DNA from: an uncultured Bryobacterales bacterium
GTDB lineage: Bacteria > Acidobacteriota > Terriglobia > Bryobacterales > UBA6623
Assembly (NCBI GenBank): GCA_946887065.1
Contig: CAMPKL010000265.1
Location: 1 to 5,802 of the forward strand
Direction of reading: 5' to 3'
Length of the DNA: 5,802 nucleotides
The notes beneath the pieces are model-generated. The model searched no databases. It worked only from the letters and a program-made list of their open reading frames with translations, and was not told the origin of the DNA. Below are positions 1 through 5,802 of the stretch, in pieces. Position 1 is the stretch's first letter. The number at the start of each line of letters is the position of its first letter. Both the position numbers and the translations under genes were made by a program.

Positions 1-2499
1 GTTAAAGGGAAGCTCGTCGGGCAAAATTACTCCACCCCCGACATGGTGGCCAAGGTCACCGGTAAGTCGAAGTATGCGGAAGATTTCCGCGCCGACGGCA
101 TGTTGTTCGCCAAGATGCTGTTGAGTCCCCATCCGCACGCACGCGTTGTGAGCATTGACGCCTCCGAGGCCCTGGCCATGCCTGGCGTAAAGGGCATGGT
201 GACGGTGGAGGATCTACCGGCCCCGGCTGATTACATCACCGACTTGGGCGAAACAATCAAGGCCAACAAACGCGCCGACCTAGGCCTGACGATGGAGCCG
301 CTATTTCAGGGAGAGCCCATTTTAGCCGTCGCGGCCGTGGATGAACTAACTGCAGCCGAGGCGATCGAGAAGATCCACATCACTTACGAACGCCTGCCTT
401 TCGTGGTGGACGCCTTCGCCAGCCTGCGGCCAGGCGGTCCGAACCCGCGCACCGACGGCAACACCTGGATGCGCCCGGAAGCTCCAGCCCCTAAGGAGGG
501 CGAGCCCCCCGCGCCTCCGCCGCCTCTAGACGTCGTCGAAGTGAAGTGGACCGAGGAAGACTTCGTGGGCTACGAAGAAGGCAAAATGCCGATGGGCAAG
601 CCGACCGAGGAGTGGTCCTACGGCGATCTTGAGGAAGGCTTCAAAAAGGCCGTTCTGGTGCTGGACGAAACCTTCATCACGCCGGACAGCGGCCATCAGG
701 CGCTGGAGCCGCGCACCGGCATGGCTTACTGGCAAGGCGGCAAGTTGTTCGTGCACGTGGGTTCACAAAGCACGATCCAAACCGTACCGGCCATCGCGCG
801 CTGGATGCACATGGATCCGGCGGACATCGTCGTCATCAGCGAATACACCGGCGGCGGCTTCGGGGCGAAGATCACGGGAAGCGTCCACGTGATGATTCCG
901 GCCATTCTCTCCAAGAAGTGCAACGCGCCGGTCATGCTGCGCATGTCTCGTGAAGACGAGCACTACGTCGGCGGGGCGCGTCCGAGTGCGACAGGGCGGC
1001 TGAAGTGCGGATTTGACCAGAACGGGCGCATCACCGCGTTGGACATGTACGTGGTCAGCGACAACGGCCCCTACGATCAGCGTGGCGACGGCAACATGGC
1101 AGGCAATTGCGTGTCCTTGCTTTACCAGCCGCCCGCCATGCGTTGGCGCGGGATTAGCATGTTGACCAACACGCCGCCCCGCGCTGCTCAAAGTTCTCCG
1201 GGCGGCATGCAGGGGATCGGTCTGATGGAACCCTTGCTCGCGAAAGCGGCCCGCCAACTCAAAATCGATCACGTGGAGATCCACAAGATCAATGCTCCCG
1301 AGGGCAAGGCCCAGTTGGGCGCGGCAGGCCGCAACGGCCAACGGAGCTATACGACGAGCGCCTTCATGAAGGAGGCGCTTGACCGCGGTGCCGAGATGTT
1401 CCGCTGGAAGGAGCGAGCGGCGGCCAGCGGACAGCGCAAAGGATCGAAGGTTCGTGGAGTTGGCGTCGCCAGCAGCACCTTTGTCGGCGGCTCGCGCGGT
1501 TTCGACGGTCTCTTCGTCATCAAGCCCGACGGCAAGTTATACATCCAGACCGGCATCGGTAACCTGGGCACGGCGAACTTCAGCGATTGCCAACGCGTCG
1601 CGGCCGAGATGATGGGCGTTCCTTGGGAAAAGGTCGAACTTACCTGGGGCAGCACGGGGAAGAATCTGCCCTGGAGTTGTCCCTCGGGCGGCAGCCAGAC
1701 CACGCATGCCATGACCCGTGCAGCCCACGCAGCCGCAACGGACGCCATCAAGAAATTGCAAGAAATTGCCTCCAAGAGTCTCGGCGGACGGCCTGAAGAC
1801 TATGTCGTCGGCGGCGAGCGCGTTTATCGGCGAGGCGGCGGCGCGGGAATGAGCCTGGCCCAAGCGGCGCAACGCGCCATTGATCTCGGCGGCCGCTACG
1901 ACGGGCACGAGTTACCCGAGGACATCAACAAGATGACCGCGACTTCGGCGACGAACCTGGCGGGTCAGGGCCTGATGGGCGTCGCCCGCGATAACTATGG
2001 GCAGGACGGCAGGGCCTTCTCCTTCGTGGCCTCCTTCGCTGAGGTTGAAATTGATGTCGAGACCGGGAGCTACCAGATCCTCGACTACTTAGCCGTGGCC
2101 GACGTCGGCACGGTCATTCACCCCAAAGCGTTGGGCGGCCAGATCCTGGGACGCTCGATGCTGGGCATCGGACACGCGCTCGCCCAGAAATGGGTCTACG
2201 ACCAGCAGCTGGGTTGGGCTCTGGCTAAGCGCTTCTACCAGAATCGCCCGCCGACAATCCTTGATGCGCCCGTCAATATGCAGTGGGCGGCGCTTAATAT
2301 TCCCGATCCCGAGAGTCCCGTGGGAGCCCGCGGCATCGGCGAGCCGCCCGTGGGCGGCGGCTGCGCCGTGATCCTCAATGCCATCTCCGACGCGCTCGGA
2401 GACGAAATCTTCCGCCGCGCGCCGGTGACGTTGGACATGATTCTGACTTCTTTGGAAGCTGGAAAACCCGTGACGGAGCCGCTGACGGCTCATATTTAG
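1..2499 (+). CDS. Molybdopterin-binding catalytic subunit of a xanthine dehydrogenase/aldehyde oxidase-family hydroxylase (5' partial)
   Basis: Large subunit of a molybdenum hydroxylase, which binds the Mo-pterin cofactor and oxidises a carbon centre using water. The reading frame is open to the left edge. The 14 residues before the first ATG (position 43) already match the family's N-terminal pattern (VGQNYSTPD, then KVTGKSKYAEDF), and no ribosome binding site precedes that ATG, so the true start is outside the window. Counting from the first codon: an a/b-hammerhead domain at about residues 17-130, then Mo-cofactor domains from about residue 221 to the end. GGGFGAK lies at residues 284-290, and GARGIGE ends in the presumed catalytic Glu781. 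Departures from the usual family are a proline-rich acidic insert at about residues 159-203, PPRAAQSSPGG at 392-402 in place of the common R-G-x-G cofactor motif, and IGNLGT at 519-524. These point to a divergent subfamily. The substrate is unknown. It is followed 29 bp later by the FAD subunit gene. Confidence 0.93.
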   Translation, partial: VKGKLVGQNYSTPDMVAKVTGKSKYAEDFRADGMLFAKMLLSPHPHARVVSIDASEALAMPGVKGMVTVEDLPAPADYITDLGETIKANKRADLGLTMEPLFQGEPILAVAAVDELTAAEAIEKIHITYERLPFVVDAFASLRPGGPNPRTDGNTWMRPEAPAPKEGEPPAPPPPLDVVEVKWTEEDFVGYEEGKMPMGKPTEEWSYGDLEEGFKKAVLVLDETFITPDSGHQALEPRTGMAYWQGGKLFVHVGSQSTIQTVPAIARWMHMDPADIVVISEYTGGGFGAKITGSVHVMIPAILSKKCNAPVMLRMSREDEHYVGGARPSATGRLKCGFDQNGRITALDMYVVSDNGPYDQRGDGNMAGNCVSLLYQPPAMRWRGISMLTNTPPRAAQSSPGGMQGIGLMEPLLAKAARQLKIDHVEIHKINAPEGKAQLGAAGRNGQRSYTTSAFMKEALDRGAEMFRWKERAAASGQRKGSKVRGVGVASSTFVGGSRGFDGLFVIKPDGKLYIQTGIGNLGTANFSDCQRVAAEMMGVPWEKVELTWGSTGKNLPWSCPSGGSQTTHAMTRAAHAAATDAIKKLQEIASKSLGGRPEDYVVGGERVYRRGGGAGMSLAQAAQRAIDLGGRYDGHELPEDINKMTATSATNLAGQGLMGVARDNYGQDGRAFSFVASFAEVEIDVETGSYQILDYLAVADVGTVIHPKALGGQILGRSMLGIGHALAQKWVYDQQLGWALAKRFYQNRPPTILDAPVNMQWAALNIPDPESPVGARGIGEPPVGGGCAVILNAISDALGDEIFRRAPVTLDMILTSLEAGKPVTEPLTAHI

Positions 2500-2516
2500 T
2501 CCGGCCCAATAAGACC

Positions 2517-2522
2517 AGGAGA
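2517..2522 (+). promoter_or_regulatory. Ribosome binding site of the FAD subunit gene
   Basis: AGGAGA lies six bases before the ATG at 2529, in the 29-bp gap after the catalytic-subunit stop codon. The strong match and standard spacing fix the start of the FAD subunit. No promoter or terminator is visible in this gap, which supports cotranscription. Confidence 0.8.
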
Positions 2523-2528
2523 ACGACC

Positions 2529-3533
2529 ATGGCTGTATTTCGTGATGTCATGCCGGCCTTTGAGCTCTTCCAACCGGCCACCGTCGACGACGCCGTGACG
2601 TTGTTGGCGGAGCACGGCGCCGACGCTTGGGTGATAGCCGGTGGGCAGGATAGCTTCGACTGGCTGAAGGATCGTATTAAACGCCCCAAAGTCGTCATCG
2701 ACCTGAGCCAGGTTAGCGGGATGAGCGGCGTACGCGATCTGGACGGCGGCGTCGAGATCGGCGCCATGACCACGCTGACCCAATTGGTCGGCGATCCATT
2801 GGTCCGCGAAAGATTCCCGATCCTGAGTGAGGCTGCCGGGCTTGTCGCTTCTCCCCAGATCCGCAACCAGGGCACCATCGGCGGCAATGTTTCGCAGGAC
2901 ACCCGGTGCTGGTACTACCGCAGCGGTTTCCCCTGTTACAGAGCCGGCGGGAACGTCTGCTACGCCGACACCCCAACGGCAATCAACCGCGAGCATGCCA
3001 TCTTGGGCGCCGACCGCTGCGTAGCGGTCAGTCCCTCGGATACAGCCCCAGCCCTAGTCGCTTTGGAAGCCCAGATGGTGATTCGCAGCGCCGACGGTGA
3101 GCGCGTCGTGAACGCCGAGGACTACTTCGTCGGCCCGGGCATCGACATCACCCACATGACTGTCCTGAAGCCCGACGAACTGCTGACGGCGATTCGCATC
3201 CCCTCCACGTGGGCCGGAGCCGAGCACTACTTCGAGAAGGTCCGCGACCGGCCGGTGTGGGATTTCCCGCTGGTCAACATCGCCTCCGTCAAAGTCGTCA
3301 ACGGCGGGGCGATTGAACGCATCCGCATCGCCCTGAACGGCGTGGCGGCGCATCCCTGGCGTCTGACGCAGGTTGAGAGCGCGATCGCCGGCAAACCCGC
3401 GGACGAAAGCACGGCGGAGATCGCCGGAGCCATGGCCATCGAGGGATCCGTGCCCCTGCGCTACAACGGCTACAAAATCCCCTTAATGCGCAACCTTGTC
3501 AAACGCGCCATTCGCGGCGTTCCGGAGGCATAA
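2529..3533 (+). CDS. FAD-binding subunit of a molybdenum hydroxylase, with predicted extra [4Fe-4S] cluster
   Basis: 334-residue medium subunit (CoxM/XdhB/PaoB-like) that holds FAD and receives electrons from the Mo and [2Fe-2S] centres. The two flavin-binding glycine motifs are visible: VIAGGQDSFDWLKDR at about 35-49 and IRNQGTIGGN at 111-120. The C-terminal CO-dehydrogenase flavoprotein domain follows (KVRDRPVWDFPLVNIASV, about 237-254). Right after the second motif lie four cysteines, C127, C136, C144 and C164, in a segment beginning DTRCWYYR. This loop is found in FAD subunits that carry an additional [4Fe-4S] cluster (E. coli PaoB, and 4-hydroxybenzoyl-CoA reductase HcrB); the spacing resembles PaoB more than HcrB as I recall them. 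The cluster is therefore a homology prediction. There is no signal peptide, so any export would have to occur with a partner subunit. The next gene's ribosome binding site lies inside this gene's 3' end. Substrate and physiological name are not assignable. Confidence 0.93.
   Translation: MAVFRDVMPAFELFQPATVDDAVTLLAEHGADAWVIAGGQDSFDWLKDRIKRPKVVIDLSQVSGMSGVRDLDGGVEIGAMTTLTQLVGDPLVRERFPILSEAAGLVASPQIRNQGTIGGNVSQDTRCWYYRSGFPCYRAGGNVCYADTPTAINREHAILGADRCVAVSPSDTAPALVALEAQMVIRSADGERVVNAEDYFVGPGIDITHMTVLKPDELLTAIRIPSTWAGAEHYFEKVRDRPVWDFPLVNIASVKVVNGGAIERIRIALNGVAAHPWRLTQVESAIAGKPADESTAEIAGAMAIEGSVPLRYNGYKIPLMRNLVKRAIRGVPEA
3524..3528 (+). promoter_or_regulatory. Ribosome binding site deciding a GTG start for the cytochrome b gene
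   Basis: GGAGG sits six bases before the GTG at 3535, within the last codons of the FAD subunit gene. It favours GTG 3535 over the in-frame TTG at 3496, which would overlap the upstream gene by 38 bases and has no comparable site. The stop codon (3531-3533) and the start are one base apart, so translation of the two genes is probably coupled. Confidence 0.75.
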
Positions 3534-3534
3534 C

Positions 3535-4389
3535 GTGGAACTGATTCAGTGGGCGACAAGTCCGTGGGGACAAGAGGTTCCCATCCACATCGGCTGGGTG
3601 CTGATCTGGGTTTTCGCGATTGGCGGCGCGGCATTCCTGCTTGGCCATGCCGTTTGGGTAGGATTCTTCGCCAAGGAAGAGAAGTTTGCGGAGCCGAAGG
3701 TGTCGTCCGGCTTTAAAGCAAGCCTTCCGTCGAAGGTCAAGAAGCACTCGCTGACGGCGCGCGTTTTCCACTGGATCATGGCGGCAGCGATGCTGACCCT
3801 GTTGTTCACCGCGTTTCTGCCCATGGTGGGAATCCAGTTCGCCTGGGTCGAATGGCATTGGATGGCCGGAATCGTGCTGATCGCCTCCATTCTGTTTCAC
3901 ATCATCCACGCCTCGTTTTTCATGGACTTTTGGGCGATATGGCCGGATAAAACCGACATCCAGGACGCCAAGAACCGGGCCAAGCTGATACTGGGCAAGT
4001 CGGCCCCATTACCGCGCAAGTTCGCCAAATACCCGTTCGAAAACAAGATGTTCCACCTGATGGTCATGCTTGCCGGTCTGGCGGTGATCATCACCGGCTT
4101 CTTCATGCTCTACCGCGTGCGCACGCCTTTCTTTGAACGCAATCCGTACATCTTCGGCGATGCGACGTGGGGTTGGATGTACGTGCTGCACGGTTTTGCC
4201 GGGGTCGCATTCATCGCCATGACCATGGCGCACATTTACTTCGCCGTACGTCCCGAAAAATTCGACATGACCAAGTCGATGATCTTCGGGTCAGTCAGCC
4301 GCGAGCATTACTTGGATCACCACGATCCGGAGCGCTGGCGGGTTTCGGGCAAGACTTCTTCGGCGCCGGGCTCGGCGACGGGCGACTGA
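3535..4389 (+). CDS. Membrane di-heme cytochrome b, formate dehydrogenase gamma (FdnI)-like
   Basis: 284-residue integral membrane protein, the presumed quinone-reducing membrane anchor of the hydroxylase. Five hydrophobic segments are visible at about 19-45, 78-100, 106-128, 172-193 and 214-237; the last four match the FdnI fold. By alignment with E. coli FdnI from memory, the heme ligands are H79 (RVFHW), H108 (EWHWMAG), H219 (VLHGFAG) and H233 (MAHIYF). The 14-residue gap between the last two equals that of FdnI H155/H169. The C-terminal GSVSREHYLDHHDPERW also parallels the FdnI tail GKVSRRWAKKHHPRW. The N-terminal segment at 19-45 is extra. Lysine/arginine-rich loops at about 48-76, 138-171 and after 238 suggest the C-terminus is cytoplasmic and the N-terminus periplasmic. 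No formate dehydrogenase alpha or beta gene is in the window. Its position directly behind the FAD subunit, with coupled translation, makes the molybdenum hydroxylase its likely partner. Ni-Fe hydrogenase cytochrome b is a related but less fitting alternative. Confidence 0.9.
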   Translation: MELIQWATSPWGQEVPIHIGWVLIWVFAIGGAAFLLGHAVWVGFFAKEEKFAEPKVSSGFKASLPSKVKKHSLTARVFHWIMAAAMLTLLFTAFLPMVGIQFAWVEWHWMAGIVLIASILFHIIHASFFMDFWAIWPDKTDIQDAKNRAKLILGKSAPLPRKFAKYPFENKMFHLMVMLAGLAVIITGFFMLYRVRTPFFERNPYIFGDATWGWMYVLHGFAGVAFIAMTMAHIYFAVRPEKFDMTKSMIFGSVSREHYLDHHDPERWRVSGKTSSAPGSATGD

Positions 4390-4416
4390 GCTCGCCGATC
4401 GTAGTAACCTGATCCG

Positions 4417-4818
4417 ATGCTCGAAGACCTGCGCCGCCGCTGCAACATCGTTGAGGAGTGCTACGAGTTCATGCTGGCGTACGCGGCGCAGGGCGTCGCC
4501 GCCGATACGGGCGACAAGGGCAGCCAGCTCCGCAACTTACTGGGACGCGCCGTGGACGCCCTGAAGGGCTTGCCGGAAGCCTATGAGTCGGCGATCGGCA
4601 AGGACGGGCTGGAGCCCGCCGACAAGCACCGAGCATTCTTAAGCGTGTTAGAGATGGATTCGCGCCATGCGCTGGCCGCAATCGAGCTCGTCTTGGCGCA
4701 ACCGGCGATCAGTTCACAGCTGATCGACAACCTCAACGCTTCCATTCACTTGCGATCCTTGCTAACCGATTTGTTCTTGGTGGACGAAGTGGCCAAGGTC
4801 CGTCAATCCGCAGTTTGA
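4417..4818 (+). CDS. Small helical protein of unknown function
   Basis: 133-residue protein that I do not recognise. It is soluble, with no signal peptide or membrane segment, and appears almost wholly alpha-helical: long amphipathic stretches rich in Leu, Ala, Glu and Arg run from residue 1 to about 25, 35-62, 68-93 and 97-128. Two cysteines, C9 and C15, lie in the first helix; no known metal or catalytic motif is evident. Codon use and GC content resemble the neighbours, and the frame is the only open one of this length here, so it is probably a real gene. It begins 27 bp after the cytochrome b stop and is likely the last gene of the operon. The ATG at 4417 has no clear ribosome binding site. 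An in-frame ATG at 4471 is preceded by GAGGAG (4453-4458, 12 bases away) and would give a 115-residue product. A cofactor-maturation, regulatory or structural role would be guesswork. Confidence 0.7.
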   Translation: MLEDLRRRCNIVEECYEFMLAYAAQGVAADTGDKGSQLRNLLGRAVDALKGLPEAYESAIGKDGLEPADKHRAFLSVLEMDSRHALAAIELVLAQPAISSQLIDNLNASIHLRSLLTDLFLVDEVAKVRQSAV

Positions 4819-4832
4819 GCGGCTAGGCCAAC

Positions 4833-5654
4833 CTACCAACTTCGCACCAACTCACCGATTGCCTTGAGCTTGTCGAGCAGATCCGGCAACAGGTCGAGGT
4901 GAAGAGCATTGGCCCCGTCGGAGACGGCGTTCTTGGGATCGTCGTGGACTTCGAAGAAGAGGCCGTCGACGCCGGCTGCCGCTCCGGCGCGCGCCAGCGT
5001 CTCGATGTATTGGGGCTGACCGCCGCTGGCGCCTCCGGCCGCGCCGGGCAGTTGCAGGCTGTGGGTGACATCCAACACCACGGGATGCCCCAGGTCCTGC
5101 ATCATCTTGACGCCCCGGAAATCGACAACGAGGTTTTGGTAACCAAAACTAGCCCCCCGTTCAGTGAGGATGATGCGACCGTTGCCGGCCGAGGCGATCT
5201 TGTCGGCGGCGTAGCGCATGTCCCACGGCGCCAGGAATTGGCCCTTCTTGACGTTGATAACCCGGCCAGTGCGGCCCGCTTCGACCAGCAGGTCGGTTTG
5301 GCGGCAGAGAAAGGCCGGGATCTGCAGGATGTCGCAGACTTCCGCGGCGGGGCCGGCCTGAGAGGGTTCGTGGATATCGGTGAGCACGGGCAGGCCCGTT
5401 TCTTCCTTGACCAGACCGAGGATGCGCAAACCTTCTTCGAGCCCGGGGCCGCGGTAAGACGTCACGCTCGTGCGGTTAGCCTTATCGAAAGACGCTTTGA
5501 ATACGCCGCAGAGCCCGCTGGCGTCGAACGCGGTCTTCACGCGACGGGCTATCGACAGCGCGTGCGCTTCGGACTCGATGACGCATGGGCCGCAGATGAG
5601 GAAGAGATCGCAGCCCGAGCCGGCCTGGAATTTTCCGATGGGAATGGGGTTCAT
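4833..5654 (-). CDS. kdsA: 3-deoxy-8-phosphooctulonate synthase (KDO-8-phosphate synthase), metal-dependent type
   Basis: Cytoplasmic enzyme that condenses phosphoenolpyruvate with arabinose 5-phosphate to make KDO-8-phosphate, the precursor of the inner-core sugar of lipopolysaccharide. The 273 residues are a full-length TIM barrel. KANRTS at 58-63 (substrate loop and KDO8P-synthase signature), TDIHEP at 92-97, the QTDLL/KKGQFLAPW segment at 119-144 and DVTHSLQ at 195-201 are all present. C24 (in CGPC), H198, E235 and D246 form the metal site. Their spacings (174, 37, 11) equal those of the Aquifex aeolicus metalloenzyme ligands C11/H185/E222/D233. The metal-independent E. coli type has Asn at the first position. 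An in-frame stop codon one codon before the ATG at 5654 rules out a longer N-terminus; no strong ribosome binding site is visible. It is convergent with the plus-strand operon, leaving 14 bp between stops, so it is functionally unrelated to it and belongs to a different transcript. Confidence 0.96.
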   Translation of the reverse strand: MNPIPIGKFQAGSGCDLFLICGPCVIESEAHALSIARRVKTAFDASGLCGVFKASFDKANRTSVTSYRGPGLEEGLRILGLVKEETGLPVLTDIHEPSQAGPAAEVCDILQIPAFLCRQTDLLVEAGRTGRVINVKKGQFLAPWDMRYAADKIASAGNGRIILTERGASFGYQNLVVDFRGVKMMQDLGHPVVLDVTHSLQLPGAAGGASGGQPQYIETLARAGAAAGVDGLFFEVHDDPKNAVSDGANALHLDLLPDLLDKLKAIGELVRSW

Positions 5655-5802
5655 AATCTATGCGACCGATGCGCCTATCGCCGGAAACGTGCGGGAACCG
5701 ACCATATTACCTAGAACGTTACAGGAAACTCACGGATTCAGGGCTTGGACGCTTGACCCTGCGTCGTGCGGGTGATGTTATGAGTAGTAGTGCGTCTTGC
5801 GG
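5655..5802. other. Upstream region of kdsA, no confirmed gene
   Basis: 148 bp between the kdsA start and the right edge. On the minus strand a weak -10-like TAATAT (5704-5709) with a poor -35 (GTGAGT, 5728-5733, 18-base spacer) could serve kdsA. On the plus strand TTGACC (5753-5758) and TGTTAT (5776-5781), 17 bases apart, resemble a sigma-70 promoter facing right. An ATG at 5780 opens a frame that stays open for only seven codons to the edge. None of these is strong enough to assert. No hairpin, tRNA or repeat was seen. Confidence 0.35.

Noticed and set aside
43..45. ATG at 43 as the true start of the catalytic subunit
   Set aside because: There is no ribosome binding site, and the upstream in-frame residues match the family's N-terminus, so the gene continues off the left edge.
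763..1341. Minus-strand open frame of 192 codons inside the catalytic subunit gene
   Set aside because: It is a shadow of the real gene, with no recognisable domain and His/Arg/Ala-heavy translation typical of antisense GC-rich frames.
3496..3534. TTG start at 3496 for the cytochrome b gene
   Set aside because: It would overlap the FAD subunit gene and lacks a ribosome binding site, whereas GTG 3535 has GGAGG at six-base spacing.
3535..4389. Part of a formate dehydrogenase operon
   Set aside because: No formate dehydrogenase alpha or beta subunit is present; the upstream genes are clearly xanthine-dehydrogenase family, and the downstream gene is unrelated to formate dehydrogenase.
4819..4832. 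Terminator between the convergent small ORF and kdsA
   Set aside because: The gap is only 14 bp and I saw no stable hairpin with a T-run; termination may occur within the neighbouring coding sequence or by Rho.
4899..5714. Plus-strand open frame of 271 codons antisense to kdsA
   Set aside because: It lies opposite a full-length, motif-complete kdsA, and its translation resembles no known family; long antisense frames are common in GC-rich DNA.
5753..5802. Rightward promoter (TTGACC/TGTTAT) and a new gene starting at ATG 5780
   Set aside because: The promoter's -10 overlaps the ATG, so the two cannot both be read that way, and only seven codons are visible before the edge.

Overview
The window looks like chromosomal DNA from a GC-rich Gram-negative bacterium. 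A lipopolysaccharide-precursor gene (kdsA) implies an outer membrane, and base composition is even across the genes, with no insertion sequence, tRNA, rRNA, CRISPR or phage signal. An Acidobacteria-like or similar environmental lineage would fit, but that is an impression from protein style and is not demonstrated.

Positions 1-4389 are three tightly packed plus-strand genes that read as one operon. The first is the 3' part (about 832 codons, 5' end outside the window) of a molybdenum-hydroxylase catalytic subunit of the xanthine dehydrogenase/aldehyde oxidase family. The second is its FAD subunit, which carries four cysteines placed as in the [4Fe-4S]-containing PaoB/HcrB-type subunits. The third is an integral-membrane di-heme cytochrome b resembling formate dehydrogenase gamma subunit (FdnI). 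The [2Fe-2S] subunit that such enzymes need is absent and probably lies just left of the window. The likely unit is a membrane-attached hydroxylase/dehydrogenase that passes substrate electrons through Mo, Fe-S and FAD to b hemes and then to quinone, rather than to NAD+ or O2. Its substrate cannot be read from the sequence.

Positions 4417-4818 hold a small, soluble, mostly helical protein of unknown function on the same strand, 27 bp after the cytochrome gene. It is probably cotranscribed, but its start is poorly defined.

Positions 4833-5654, on the minus strand and convergent with the operon (14 bp between stop codons), encode KdsA (3-deoxy-8-phosphooctulonate synthase). The metal-dependent type is indicated by the Cys/His/Glu/Asp ligand set. 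The last 148 bp are the upstream region of kdsA and contain no convincing complete gene.

The point most worth a second look is the pairing of a xanthine-dehydrogenase-family enzyme having an extra Fe-S cluster with an FdnI-like cytochrome b. It suggests a respiratory, possibly periplasm-facing molybdenum hydroxylase.
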